From Trichobilharzia szidati (taxonomy: Eukaryota > Platyhelminthes > Trematoda > Strigeidida > Schistosomatidae), in the NCBI GenBank assembly GCA_944472155.2, contig OX235279.1, forward strand, positions 177,795,868 through 177,859,867: a stretch of 64,000 bases of DNA, read 5' to 3'. Position numbers and translations under genes: made by a program. Positions within the stretch are counted from its first letter, which is position 1. Every line of letters starts with the position of its first letter. Shown here one piece after another: positions 43,543 through 53,949 of the stretch. The notes under the pieces are model-generated. The model searched no databases. It saw only the letters and a list, made by a program, of their open reading frames with translations, and had not been told where the DNA came from.

Positions 43543-44538
43543 TTGAAAATGCATTTAGCAGATGACACTATAATCCAAAGCTTTCAAATGTATAAAAGGT
43601 ATGTAGATGACACCTTTATTATTTGTAAAAGTGATTGTAACTTGAATAATATATTAGATGTTTTTAATGGTTGCCATCCGGCGATAAAATTCACACTCGA
43701 AATGGAGAACGAGTCTAGCATTCATTTCCTTGGTGTGAACTTATCAAGGAGGACCGATGGAACTCTAAAGGGATCGATATATCGAAAGCTATCATGGAAT
43801 GGTCAACTGACAAATTTCTACAGCTGGGTACCCATTGGTCGAAAACGAAACCTGATCCGGTCGCTTGCCACTCGTATTCGGCGCATATGTAGCCCTGATA
43901 CTGTGAAAGATGAGTTATACATCTTGAGGAAAATCCTAATAGAAAATGGATTTCCACCACGTTTGATAGATAAGAATATACATTCAAATCCTAAAAAACG
44001 TCACTTATCATCAGTACCCAAGAAAATACTTTACATGAGCTTGGAATTCAAAGGGGACTTAGCTTCCGATATCATGAAACGGAGGATATCACAATCCCTG
44101 AAAAGAACATTCCCTGCTGCATCCCTGAGAATAGCCTTTTCTAGTCGACCATTATTGTTCAATAACCTGAAGGACAAGATCCCGCTGTTGACCAACTCTA
44201 TGTGTGTTTATCAATTCACCTGCTCTTGTGGAGCTAGGTATATCGGTCGTTCGACACGAGTTTTGTCCAAGAGGGTGCAAGAACACTATCCTGCATGGTT
44301 ACGAAAAGGTGGTAGTGGAGCAATAAGAAGCGCGATCATTGAACATCTGGTCGATAATGATCACCCTATCTCTATAGCCTCTGCCTTCAAAGTCATCTAC
44401 AAGGCAAAGAGTAATCTACCCAAATCCCTACGTACCCGACTCATCTGTATTGCTGAAGCTTTGGCTATCGAAACAGAAAAGCCAGATCTCTGTGTACAGA
44501 AAAAGTTCGTTCAGCCCCTCCAACTTTCATGGTCTTAA
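43543..44538 (+). CDS. PLE-A polyprotein fragment (YVDD to GIY-YIG)
   Basis: 331 codons in one frame. The first ten or so residues are flanking sequence read into the element. 'YKRYVDDTFIIC' near residues 17-28, 'HFLGVNLSRRTDGTL', 'IYRKLSWNGQ', 'RRICSPDTV', 'LYMSLEFKGDLASDIMKRR', then GIY-YIG: 'CVYQFTCSCGARYIGRS' with the catalytic Tyr/Arg signature, 'RVQEHYPAWL', 'IIEHLVDNDHP', 'CIAEALAIETEKPDLCVQKK', end 'LQLSWS'. Truncated RT, so not autonomous. Confidence 0.85.
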   Translation: MKMHLADDTIIQSFQMYKRYVDDTFIICKSDCNLNNILDVFNGCHPAIKFTLEMENESSIHFLGVNLSRRTDGTLKGSIYRKLSWNGQLTNFYSWVPIGRKRNLIRSLATRIRRICSPDTVKDELYILRKILIENGFPPRLIDKNIHSNPKKRHLSSVPKKILYMSLEFKGDLASDIMKRRISQSLKRTFPAASLRIAFSSRPLLFNNLKDKIPLLTNSMCVYQFTCSCGARYIGRSTRVLSKRVQEHYPAWLRKGGSGAIRSAIIEHLVDNDHPISIASAFKVIYKAKSNLPKSLRTRLICIAEALAIETEKPDLCVQKKFVQPLQLSWS

Positions 44539-45020
44539 TCCCTCTATGCTAAAGTATGGTAATCCCCAATCATATTTTAGCTCTACCAATTTTTCATTTT
44601 TGTCTATTCAGTTTGTATACTCTTCCTTATTACGTCAATTGCTACTATTAATACTCTCACTTTTAACTGTCCCCGGTATTATTTCACTTGTTCCACTTGT
44701 CATTCTAAATCAATTCCTTTTTACAACATTAAATTCTATGCTATTCAATTTCACACAATATTACGTAACGTTTTTATTTTATTCGATTTGTCTACTAATC
44801 TTATAATTGCACACCCTTTTTCAAGTTCTATCCATCCTATGAATTATTCTATATATGACATTAATTTGCTTTGCCACTTGACATTTAACTACGATTATAA
44901 TCACAAATATTTTAGTTTTAATTGCATTTCATATTATTATTATTATTTTATGCATTCACACCTTTGATTCAGTTCCCTCACCGGATGTAATTTTTTAAAA
45001 ACCATATATATACGATTGTA

Positions 45021-45064
45021 CAGCATGATAATAAATTCGTTGTTGAAAAGAGTCTCTTCGTTGG
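45021..45064 (+). ncRNA. Hammerhead-like motif, PLE-A copy 14
   Basis: CAGC, ATGATAATAA (decayed box I), ATTCGTTGTT, GAAA, helix III AGAGTCTCT, T-C, GTTG. Helix I closes with G-U pairs. Confidence 0.4.
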
Positions 45065-45189
45065 ATCATTTGTTTTGATTTTCGACATTATAATCGTTTC
45101 ACTTTATTTTGATACTCTCTAACAATTCATATAACAAAATACAGAATTTTCTCAGCACCATAAGAAAAACTCTTGGGTATTTTTGATGT

Positions 45190-45957
45190 ACAAGTCATCC
45201 CGGTTAGATGTTATATGATTGTGCAAGACAAGACTACTCCAGCTCTTAGTTTAAGGATAGGGGGGTGAAATGGTTTAGCGTGTTAAACACTTCACTTATT
45301 TGAGTAGCTGCATCAGAGCTAATCAGTTGTTTGCTGACGAGATCTCAGCACGCAACAGTGGGCTCGTTTTTAGAGGCTTGACGTTTCTGTAGCAGTGGTG
45401 ATTATTTTTACAGGATGGGGTTGCTAGCCTCATGCGCAACCTTTCCTCTTTACCAGCCTTATTACTGGCTTAGCGAGATAAAGGAATGCGTCGGTGGCCG
45501 GTGATCGAACCCCGGACCATGTGCATGGTCGGCGAGCGTCCTAACCGCTGTCGCCACCAACGTATACGTGATATATTGCTGTCTAACAGAGGACATGTGC
45601 AATGTATAGCAATTGGTTCTATTCGTATTTATGGTTGTGAGACGTGGATACTGAAGTTGGAAGATGTGAAGCGGCTAGTTATCTTTGACAATAGATGTTT
45701 TCTTCCTGTGTCCTTCATTGAATGGAATAATATTGTCAGTAACAATGCAGTTAGGTTTTGGGTAGTAGATAAACAGGGAAAGTCAGTCGATATGATTGCA
45801 TTACTCCATTGGACTGGGTTGACAATGAGTTCGGGGTGTTCAAAATGAAACTGATCCTCAACCCATGAATTGTTTGATTGTTAGTTTGAGCCACTTAAAG
45901 AGGTGTAGATTTCCTGGTTGAGGTCCTCGAGACACCAAGAACCAAAGACAGCAGACT
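45190..45957 (+). mobile_element. RTE-like LINE ('GHVLRM' family) with SINE-C inside
   Basis: The 5' piece 45190-45371 (GATGTTATATGATTGTGCAAG ... TCACTTATTTGAGTAGC) matches 28250-28380. It is interrupted by a SINE-C and resumes at 45566 with 'SIRIYGCETWILKLEDVKRL', then the family tail (AGGTGTAGATTTCCTGGTTG) up to the N gap. Confidence 0.7.
45372..45565 (-). mobile_element. SINE-C copy inserted in RTE-like LINE
   Basis: Minus strand: decayed A box, B box GGGGTTCGATCACC, 'GAGGCTAGCAACCCCATCC' and 'GCTACAGAAACGTCAAGCC'. The RTE-like 3' tail seen in other copies is cut short here. Confidence 0.7.
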
Positions 45958-45959
45958 AT

Positions 45960-46456
45960 NNNNNNNNNNNNNNNNNNNNNNNNNNNNNNNNNNNNNNNNN
46001 NNNNNNNNNNNNNNNNNNNNNNNNNNNNNNNNNNNNNNNNNNNNNNNNNNNNNNNNNNNNNNNNNNNNNNNNNNNNNNNNNNNNNNNNNNNNNNNNNNNN
46101 NNNNNNNNNNNNNNNNNNNNNNNNNNNNNNNNNNNNNNNNNNNNNNNNNNNNNNNNNNNNNNNNNNNNNNNNNNNNNNNNNNNNNNNNNNNNNNNNNNNN
46201 NNNNNNNNNNNNNNNNNNNNNNNNNNNNNNNNNNNNNNNNNNNNNNNNNNNNNNNNNNNNNNNNNNNNNNNNNNNNNNNNNNNNNNNNNNNNNNNNNNNN
46301 NNNNNNNNNNNNNNNNNNNNNNNNNNNNNNNNNNNNNNNNNNNNNNNNNNNNNNNNNNNNNNNNNNNNNNNNNNNNNNNNNNNNNNNNNNNNNNNNNNNN
46401 NNNNNNNNNNNNNNNNNNNNNNNNNNNNNNNNNNNNNNNNNNNNNNNNNNNNNNNN
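45960..46456. other. Assembly gap (N)
   Basis: 497 undetermined bases between an RTE-like tail and a PLE-A hammerhead repeat. Open frames drawn across it are artefacts. Confidence 0.99.
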
Positions 46457-46495
46457 GAAAATTTTCTTTGCGACGAAGCCACCAACTAGGCTGTA
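46457..46495 (-). ncRNA. Hammerhead-like motif, PLE-A copy 13 (3' end in gap)
   Basis: Minus strand: CAGC, TTGGTGG (decayed box), CTTCGTC, GCAAA for GAAA, AGAAAATTTTC; the cleavage site and helix I 3' strand lie in the N gap. Confidence 0.4.
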
Positions 46496-47460
46496 CATTC
46501 GTGTATCTATGATAAATGGATGAGAAAGTTCCAGAATCATTTCCTGTCAAGGGTCAAATTATTAAAATTACAATTAGGAATTAAAATGCCATAATAAACA
46601 GAGGGACGGAATAGAAATTCAAACAAAGTAGCATCATAATTACTGAGAACACTGACATATTATGCAATTCGGGGTTAGAAATGTAGAAATAACAAAAATA
46701 GACAGAATGTTTGGATAAAAAAATCTAGTGGGATCATAACTAAAGTGACGAATAATTGTTTATGCAATCAGGGATTAAATATGTAGAAATAATAAAATGA
46801 CAAAATAGACAGGAAGTTTGGATATGAAAATATGGTAGTGTAAATAGGGATTAAGAAAAACTTAAAAATAACGTTAATAAACAGGAAGTTTGGATAAGAA
46901 AGGCAATGGGATGGTCATTACTGAAGGAATTACCTGTTGGTGATGGCCATGTCAGGAACAAGGGTTGAATGTTTTTCTTTTGGACACAGCGTGGGTTTGA
47001 GCCTCTGGATAGCTAGTGCCTTGGCTATGCCCAGATGTCTTAACTTTACTCCCTTTGATAGGTTTGATCGAATCTTGTATGTTATTTTGGGGGATTTTTC
47101 GAAAGGCTCTGAATGTCCTGAGTTGACCAGATGTTCTGTCACTGAACTGTATACACGTTTTTGCTCTCCTTTTACTAGCCAGGCTGGATAGTGTTCACGA
47201 GCGCGTTTTTCAAGTTGACGCATGTTACGGCCGATTTACTCAGCTATGCACGAGCAATTTAACTGGTATATGCACGTTGAAGTGGCCGAATGCGCCGGCT
47301 TGTCTTTCGCGTTCTGAGTGAACAGTATCTTGCAGGAAAACATCAGTCATAGGCTCGTGGCGAAGTATGTTTTCCTGAGAGATTTCTGCTTCAATGTCAC
47401 CTTTGAATTCTAGAATAAGCAGAAGTATCCTCAAATTTCTTTGTCTAATATTTTATTACA
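46457..47460 (-). mobile_element. PLE-A copy 13, nuclease and tail
   Basis: Minus strand: 'LILEFKGDIEAEIS' (47400-47434), frame-broken nuclease core with 'EHYPAWLVKGEQKRVYSSVT', 'EHLVNSGHSEPFEKS', 'ALAIQRLKPTLC' (46930-47223), then a 400-bp tail and a terminal repeat entering the N gap. Same subfamily as copy 4. Confidence 0.78.
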
Positions 47461-47768
47461 TAACTTTAAGCTCCAATGAGAATTAACCGAAAATACGTAT
47501 TTGCTTGCTTAAGTCGTCTTCTATATTCGCCTTTTCTCGAGTAATTCTAATCATACATGTCTTTGCATCAGTTCTAATTGAAGCATAAATGTTAGTGCGA
47601 AATAACAGAACGTTTGTAAACTAACGGAACAGGTAGCATCCGATGTGTTTAAACCGACTCAGCTGATAGATAGTATTTGATGCGAGAGAGAGAGAGGCCT
47701 CTACAAGAGATCAATCAATCAAAATCTTGTTTAAATTAGCCTTGTGATCACATGACACTTTAAGTCTC

Positions 47769-48549
47769 ATGTTCGACATACTGGCAGACACTGAGAATAA
47801 TTCAGTGCATTATGATCAGTATAATCATGTACCAAAGCTAAAATTACTAGCAGTGCCGTACAACAGTCAAGCTGAGCACGATGGCATTATATATACACAA
47901 AGTGACCTATTTCATCAAATAAAATCTTTCAATGTACAATTCTACCATTTGCAAAGCTTCGAAAATGCACATATTGAACCCACTGAAAATAAATGTACAA
48001 CAGTCAATGCAAGCTCAGCTTTCACAGATAATAATAGTAATAATCAGGAAACTAACCCACTAGCCATAATCAATGAGCAAAAGAAGCTTTTATTCACAAT
48101 ACCAGTCATAATTAATTTCAATAAAAATTTAAACAATGTCTGTGAAAGTATCATAGAGGAAGGCTGTGATGAGTGTTCAGAAATCCGGCCGAATATTTTA
48201 TTTTATATGCTGACAAAACTAAGCGGGATGTCAAATAGTCTTGGCAGTACAAATTCAATATCAGTAAATATACAGATACACGACAATGTCAGTAAGACAA
48301 ATCAAGTGTTCAGTGTTATGCGCCACTATCAGTTATATAGAGAAGTACAAAAGGCTTTGCACTTATTACAGGAATTTTCAGGTAATACAAAAGACTGTTA
48401 TTATCATTAATTACTGTTACTTTCTTTTATTAGTACCAGTGGAACGCATGTTGTATAGATTGTGGACTAAAAGAGAGTGCCAGAGAGATTTATTCCTCTC
48501 TCCATTTATTGATTCACTGTGCAACACTAGCGAATTACTAGCAACCTAA
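47769..48549 (+). CDS. Two-exon host gene, unknown 242-residue protein
   Basis: Exon 1 is 47769-48381, the intron 48382-48433 (52 nt; donor CAG|GTAATA, acceptor TTTCTTTTATTAG|TA), exon 2 48434-48549 ending TAA. Splicing gives ...LLQEFS|VPVERMLYRLW... . An in-frame TGA at about 47745 precedes the ATG, so either this ATG is the start or an acceptor just before it (TTTAAG) joins an upstream exon. No signal peptide or membrane span; one 'CDEC' pair near residue 137; Asn-rich centre; a leucine-rich helical end ('REVQKALHLLQEF'). Very short introns are known near the 5' ends of schistosome genes. No family recognised. Confidence 0.68.
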
Positions 48550-48611
48550 AAGACTGATAATAACTGAATGAGAGGTGACACTGGAAAACTAATGTGTCGG
48601 CGGTTACGACG

Positions 48612-48667
48612 CTCACAGGACTGGACTACGTCAACTCCTAGCTTACTGATAGGGAGTGAAGTGATAG
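48612..48667 (+). repeat. RTE-like LINE scrap
   Basis: CTCACAGGACTGGACTACGT ... TCCTAGCTTACTGATAGGGA matches 28205-28260 of the RTE-like copy. It directly abuts the long PLE-A copy, which may have inserted into it. Confidence 0.5.
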
Positions 48668-50545
48668 AACATTTTGAAACCTGACAAGGGATCTGGTTTA
48701 GTTGTAATGGACAGATGCGACTACAAAACAAAAATGTTATCCATCCTTAGTGACAAAAGCAAATTCATAGCCGATGTTCCTTCGGATGATATCAGAAAAT
48801 TAGAAGGAAAAGTAAATTCTCATTTAGTAAAACTTCGTGGCTTGGACGTTATTGATAAACAGGAGTTTAATTCCTTGAAACCCATGGGATCTGACTTTCC
48901 AAACCTCTATGGATTACCCAAAATTCATAAGGTTGATAATCCATTACGGCCAATTCTTTCAATGTGTAACTCTCCCACACATAAATTAGCAAAATGGCTA
49001 GCTGATATTTTAAGTCCAGTGCGCAATGAATTATGTAAGTTTACTTTAAAAGATACATTTGAACTTGTTGACTGTCTTGTAGATATGAACATAAAAGATA
49101 GGAAAATGTATTCATTTGATGTTAATTCTTTGTTTACTAATGTACCATTGGTTAAGGCTGTTGATATTCTTTGTGACTGTATATCTTCTAGTTGTTTTTC
49201 ACTTCCTTTTCCTTTAACTTATTTGAAAGATTTATTACTATTATGTACTGATAACGTCCATTTCACGTTTGAAGGTGAACATTTTAGACAACTGGATGGC
49301 GTTGCTATGGGGAGTCCATTAGGACCTCTATTAGCGGATGTTTTTATGTCTTATGTTGAAAACTTATCTTCTGATTTAATTTCTAAATTGACTTTCTATA
49401 AGAGATATGTAGACGATATCATTTTGATATGCGATGATCATGAAGATGCGAGTCGTCTATTGGACAGACTTAACTCTGTACAGAATCATATTAGTCTTAC
49501 ATGCGAGGAAGAAAGTCGCAACCAGCTCGCATTTTTAGACATACTTCTGAGTCGAAGAGACGATGGCTCAATAAGACGGTCTGTCTACAGAAAGCCCACT
49601 TGGACAGGGCAATACCTTAATTTTCACAGCTTCTGTCCATTACAATATAAGAGAGGCTTGGTGAAGTGTCTATTTAAGAGGATTCAGCGTATTTGCACGG
49701 CTGATGTTATAGACAAGGAAAACGAAATATTGATGGATACTCTTGTTGAAAACGGATATCCTTTGAAATTTTTAAACAGGTGTAGAAGTCAACTAGCCTC
49801 TAAACCTACAATCCATACCGTCCCTAAGAAAAAGGTTTTCATCAAATTACCATATAATGGGGAAATAAATTGTAGGATTTTGAGACAAAGGTTGAATTCC
49901 ATCATCCGTAGAACCTACTATGCAGCCCAGCTTGTAATTGTCGAAAAGGCTAAAAATATGCTTCACTGGAAACCTCAAAAGTGCACAAGTGATTATATCA
50001 CATCCCATACAATTTACCAATTTTCGTGTGTGTGTGGACATACATACATAGGGAGGAGTAATCGCGCGTTGCACGTGAGGGTGGGAGAGCATATCCCAAA
50101 GTGGTTAGGAAAACAGATGAATTGTGACAAGCCCATAGATGCAGGTGTCAGACTACCAACTTCGTCTATAGCTAAACATTTAATCGAGATGAACCATAAG
50201 GTTGATGTTAACTCAGCCTTTAAGGTCATCTATAAAAACGGTCAAGGACGTTTACTGAAATACGCTGAGGCTATAGCCATTCATAAACTTAAGCCCCCCT
50301 TGTGTATTCAAAAACAGTTTGTTATTACTCTTAACCTACCTTGGTAATCCTTATTTGATTGGATTACCAAACGTTTGTGTTAATTATTCTTAATTCTTTT
50401 TTTTGTCACCTTGTTTAATTTAACTTTTCCATATATATTGACTTGACAAGTAAATGTGTGATCAGATTGTTCGAAATGTATAGCGCTAATACATCACATT
50501 TTTCAGATAATCTCCGTCTTCTAATAATGCTATCAAAATAAATAA
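48668..50545 (+). mobile_element. PLE-A, longest and best preserved copy
   Basis: Contains a 557-codon open frame with full RT and GIY-YIG domains, then a tail of about 200 bp (TGTGTGATCAGATTGTTCG, also in copy 8). The N-terminal part upstream of 'KPDKGSG' is missing, so the copy is 5'-truncated. No hammerhead was recognised in this subfamily's tail. Confidence 0.88.
48674..50347 (+). CDS. Penelope-like reverse transcriptase / GIY-YIG endonuclease
   Basis: Uninterrupted 557 codons; the first codon (TTG) is not a real start, since the protein is cut upstream. Residues: 'KPDKGSGLVVMDR' 2-14; the PLE hallmark 'LYGLPKIHK' 78-86; motif A 'FDVNSLFTNVP' 148-158; motif B 'GVAMGSPLGPLLADVFM' 209-225; motif C YVDD 245-248; 'FLDILL' 287-292; connector with 'YYAAQL'; Cys-containing GIY-YIG 'TIYQFSCVCGHTYIGRS' 446-462 and the acidic residue in 'YAEAIAI' 530-536; end 'TLNLPW'. 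Target-primed reverse transcription in the nucleus is the known mode of such proteins. All catalytic motifs are intact. Confidence 0.9.
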   Translation: MKPDKGSGLVVMDRCDYKTKMLSILSDKSKFIADVPSDDIRKLEGKVNSHLVKLRGLDVIDKQEFNSLKPMGSDFPNLYGLPKIHKVDNPLRPILSMCNSPTHKLAKWLADILSPVRNELCKFTLKDTFELVDCLVDMNIKDRKMYSFDVNSLFTNVPLVKAVDILCDCISSSCFSLPFPLTYLKDLLLLCTDNVHFTFEGEHFRQLDGVAMGSPLGPLLADVFMSYVENLSSDLISKLTFYKRYVDDIILICDDHEDASRLLDRLNSVQNHISLTCEEESRNQLAFLDILLSRRDDGSIRRSVYRKPTWTGQYLNFHSFCPLQYKRGLVKCLFKRIQRICTADVIDKENEILMDTLVENGYPLKFLNRCRSQLASKPTIHTVPKKKVFIKLPYNGEINCRILRQRLNSIIRRTYYAAQLVIVEKAKNMLHWKPQKCTSDYITSHTIYQFSCVCGHTYIGRSNRALHVRVGEHIPKWLGKQMNCDKPIDAGVRLPTSSIAKHLIEMNHKVDVNSAFKVIYKNGQGRLLKYAEAIAIHKLKPPLCIQKQFVITLNLPW

Positions 50546-50734
50546 TGATTACTGAATCCTTGGTCAACTAGTCTGCACCCAGCACGTGAAATAGGAATGA
50601 CTCATCACTCATACCAGAAATATGGAAAATGCCACTACCAATCAAGTCAAGCGATGAAAAATAGTGGTGGAATTATCTAAACGAAGTTAGAAAGTTGTTT
50701 GAGTAGTGCCTTGATACTGGGATTATGAGCAGTA

Positions 50735-50815
50735 ATAAATTATGCTCGAAACGTGATCATCAGTAAATATTACTGTATAGCACACTGTGTGTGATTTTAT
50801 CAAAATAAATTTTAC
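50735..50815 (-). repeat. PLE-C terminal repeat fragment
   Basis: GCTCGAAACGTGATCATCAG ... TGTATAGCACACTGTG is the reverse of part of 8900-8960. Solo fragment. Confidence 0.5.
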
Positions 50816-51185
50816 CCCTAATGTACTTAGGCATCATTCTTCTATACTATTTATAAAATATCAATCCGTATGTTAATTTAGTCAGCTACAATACTCTCTT
50901 ACTAAAGAATCCAAATAATTACACTTGAAATTCCGAAACAATTTCGATACAAGAATGTACGATCTATTAATTTGTTACTGAGTGACATAGTATAAGTGGC
51001 TTGAGAAGGAAGTCTGTTTTCGTGGAAACTCTTCAATGTGGTAAAACAAAGGTTTCATAAAGACTGAATGTAGCTGCATACTCATCTACCCATTTAAGAT
51101 GGACTGTAAAGCTAACATGAAGTATTCACTCTCGAGTATTTACAATGTTCCCGCTAGTTTTTTAAAAGCAGTCAGACTCCGAAAT
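50816..51185. other. No gene recognised
   Basis: No coding signal or known repeat. Confidence 0.4.
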
Positions 51186-51189
51186 CTAA

Positions 51190-51540
51190 TTGGTGGATGG
51201 TGACTAGCAGTGGAATCCAGGATGCGCATCTCGTCCTTTTTGGGATTCGTCATCTGGATCTGCCTGCACTCCTTGTTGGGTGATGATGTTCCCACCAAGG
51301 CTCGAACCCAGTGCCCATAGTTTCCAATGCCGAAGTGTTATCCACTATACCACTTAGGCCACGAGAGCCACCTCTTATGCAACGGGTCATATTGATTTAA
51401 CTGAATTTTGCATTTTCCCGTCGACTGATTGGACCGAAGTGCTCGGTCTCAGGTTGACATGTCGGCGTCTTGTGCAGATGGTTCGACGATGTCTGGGCAT
51501 GTAATTAGAATTTAATTGGTGGACGGCGAGTTCGAAATCC
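51190..51540 (-). mobile_element. SM-alpha-like SINE, degenerate
   Basis: Minus strand: tRNA-like head with 'GTGGTATAGTGGATAACACT' (A box) and 'CTGGGTTCGAGCC' (B box), followed at 51207-51268 by a hammerhead motif of the SM-alpha type. Order and approximate length (about 340 bp) agree with the schistosome SM-alpha family described in the literature. It is the clearest taxonomic marker in the window. Confidence 0.75.
51207..51268 (-). ncRNA. SM-alpha-type hammerhead motif, mutated core
   Basis: Minus strand: GCAGGCAG, helix I ATCCAG / CTGGAT (6 bp) followed by TCCACTGC, ATGACGA for CTGATGA, helix II TCC..GGA, GAGA for GAAA, palindromic helix III TGCGCA, T-C. Outer parts match the known SM-alpha ribozyme closely; core changes suggest loss of activity. 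Confidence 0.7.
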
Positions 51541-51985
51541 TTTCAAAGCTATTAAGAAAGAACAGAAGAATCACATACAGTTTCTGTTACTACTTTGGAG
51601 CCATGAGATTCTAAAATCCAACTTACAATTTACTTAAGACTATTAAGCTACATGTTACACCTACTTATTTATATCCAACTGCATATAGACTAAGGCTTGT
51701 CCACTATTCTGAACACCATTCATCTGTGCTATCCTCAATATTGGTCAAAGTGATTATTTGCAAAGAAAAGAACCTCTGAAATATTTCATTTTAACCATCT
51801 ACTGTGATACCACAAGTGCTAGATTTAGATTGATTTATAATGATAATTTAAATTTCTGGCGTCTTCACTGTCAGGAAAGACTGTCTAATTGTTAACTGAT
51901 GCAATGACCTGTTGTGACAAGAGGCGTTTGCATAGCCGATAGGCAGTTATAATGTTCATAAACTAATTTTTTAAAACCACTATTG
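51541..51985. other. No gene recognised
   Basis: No coding signal or recognised repeat. Confidence 0.4.
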
Positions 51986-51989
51986 CTAC

Positions 51990-52640
51990 ATATTGATAGG
52001 ACGAGATGAGAAAGTTATCGGAAAAAATGTCCTGACATCCGTTCAGTTCACAAACAGATTTACATCTAAGCTGTCCTGGGGTCGTTATTATAATTAAGCC
52101 AGCTACATTGGGCGTACGATTAGGCCAGTTCACACGCGTATTTCCGAATATCATCCAACATAGTTAAGCAAGGGACAAACAAGATCTATTCGTAGCTAGC
52201 TCTGTTTTAGCACACTTCGTAGATAGTCAGCATAAAGTCGACGATGTTAATACAGCATTTAAAATTATCTATCGCATTCCTACTAATCTTAATTTTGCTT
52301 CACGAATTCACCTTCTACATACAGCTGAAGTCATAGGAGTCCGCTTGAAGAAGTCAAACCCGTGTGTTTGTACGGCGACTTTCCATACCTTTGCCGTTGT
52401 TATATGAATGCATAAACTGGACTGCTTCACCCCTGAACCGTTAAACTTATAATTCTTAAAATTATTTTTATTATTTTTCTAACTAATTCGTCTGTAATTA
52501 CATGTCATCATTGTTGTAGTAATTTCTAACCATTAATTGTTTGAATTATCTAAAACATGGTTATTATCAAGCCCCGTGACATGTTGATATTGATTAATTA
52601 TTGTCAACAAACATATCAGTGCTACTTGATTGGCAAATTT
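51990..52640 (+). mobile_element. PLE-A fragment (nuclease) with decayed terminal motif
   Basis: Begins with a hammerhead-like remnant (51992-52045: GATGAGAAAGTTATC, GGAAAA). From 52095 it keeps 'SYIGRTIRPVHTRISEYHP', then 'KGQTRSIRS' and later 'NPCVC' in broken frames. Subfamily of 23125 and 37790. Confidence 0.65.
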
Positions 52641-52677
52641 GCAATTAATAGCGTTCTCTCAGCTGGTTGGTTTAGTT

Positions 52678-52723
52678 GCGGAGGAGCTTTCGTCGTCCTT
52701 CTGGACAACATCCCCTTTCAGCG
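52678..52723 (-). ncRNA. PLE-B hammerhead-like motif
   Basis: Minus strand: helix I GCG / CGC; CTGAAAGGGGATG (box region enlarged); helix II TTGTCC-AGAA-GGACGA plus C; GAAA; GCTCCTCCGC. Helix II is a different but still paired sequence from that at 31931 and 36604. Confidence 0.5.
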
Positions 52724-52854
52724 CAATATTTAGCATAAAGTGAAATGATTTAAATTTCTTCATGAGTGATAGAATTGCGTCTCCCAGTAACAATCTTTAT
52801 ATATGTATTGACCGTTTTCTATTGACTTGGATTTTAAACTTTCTGGTCACCTGT

Positions 52855-53028
52855 TAATATATGTGTAAAACTTGGGCACTGTGGTAGTAAGTAATTCCAT
52901 ATTAGTTTGTTTATTAGATGTATCACACAGTGAATGAAACAGTATTATTTACTGGATGACAATATTTCGAACAAAATTTATTGTTCATAATTATATCAGT
53001 TGTAATCACACGACTTTGAAACTTGAGA
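52855..53028 (+). repeat. PLE-C terminal repeat inserted in PLE-B
   Basis: AAAACTTGGGCACTGTGGTA ... ATGTATCACACAGTGAATG ... GTAATCACACGACTTTGAAA, full-length relative to 19505-19640, cutting off the PLE-B nuclease. Confidence 0.65.
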
Positions 53029-53949
53029 AAAAACTCATTGATATGAAGGAATATATATCATGTCTTTTCACGGCTGATTTGTGTTGTTGGATTCTAATTC
53101 GAAGGGGACGCCCACTTTGGCCGATATAATGCTTGTTGCAGTTCATACAATTCATTTTGTAAATGGTATTAATTTTATCTCCTTTTTCTGTTGGATCTTT
53201 CAGTTTGCATAATATCGAATTAAGCGATTTGACTGGCTTGTGTGCTATATCTATATCAAATGGTTTCAATATTCTAGCTGTTGTTTCCGAGATATTTTTC
53301 ATGTATGGTTTAATGAATTTTCTTGTGGTCTTTGATGATGGTTCTTTGTTGGTGCTTTGATTCGACTATAGGCACTTTTTGATGAAATTTTGTGGACAAC
53401 CATTCTTTTTGAAGACCGTTTTTAGGTATTTTTCTTCCATTCTTTTCAATGTGTTTGAACTCTTTTAAAGAATGTCTGCACACAGTTTCTTTGGCAGGCG
53501 ATTGGGTTATTGCCACTACAGTTGAGTATTTGATCTGTGTGCGTTGATTTTCTATATATTTGTGTTTCTAAATCTCCTGTGTTGGTTCTCCTGATTAAGA
53601 CATCTAAAAATGAGATTTTGTTATCTAATTCTTCTTCTATTCTTGTGAATTTGATGTCTTCAAATATGTTGTCTATTAATTTATGAGTATATTCTAAATC
53701 ACTTCTCTTAATTATTACAAATGTATCATCAACGTAACGTATCCAGATTTCCGGTTTAATTATAGGTAGAGCTATTAATTCTAATCTTTGCATAACGGCT
53801 TCAGCTATCAATCCTGATATGGGCGATCCCATTGGTGATTGGTAAATTATTGTGTATTGTAATAAAAATGCTATACAGAATATATTAGAGTAGAGCCAGA
53901 GTTGAGGATCTAGTTGAAAAGTAAATATTTCTTCGCTGCTCAATCCTTT

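Larger units (their letters stand above)
43540..45090 (+). mobile_element. PLE-A copy 14, intact C-terminal half
   Basis: 5'-truncated just before the YVDD motif, with a complete nuclease, a long AT-rich tail and a terminal repeat holding a hammerhead-like motif at 45021-45064. Low decay suggests a recent insertion, immediately upstream of EF-hand exon a on the opposite strand. Confidence 0.85.
52660..53945 (-). mobile_element. PLE-B copy 3, with PLE-C repeat inserted
   Basis: Minus strand: 53446-53850 'SPMGSPISGLIAEAVMQRLE', 'WIRYVDDTFVIIKRSD', 'KISFLDVLIRRTN', 'IYRKSTHTDQ'; then 'KPFDIDIAHKPVKSLNSILC' and the GIY-YIG core 'INTIYKMNCMNCNKHYIGQS' (53006-53302). The nuclease C-terminus is replaced by a PLE-C repeat (52855-53028), and the 3' end carries the hammerhead-like motif at 52678-52723. 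It has the clearest YVDD of the PLE-B copies. Confidence 0.82.

Noticed and set aside
45858..46550. Four long open frames (about 194-230 codons)
   Set aside because: They consist almost entirely of undetermined N bases.
47769..48549. Joining the exon at 1-309 directly to the gene at 47769
   Set aside because: The first exon leaves phase 0, while an acceptor just before 47769 would need two incoming bases; read in phase 0 it hits a stop.
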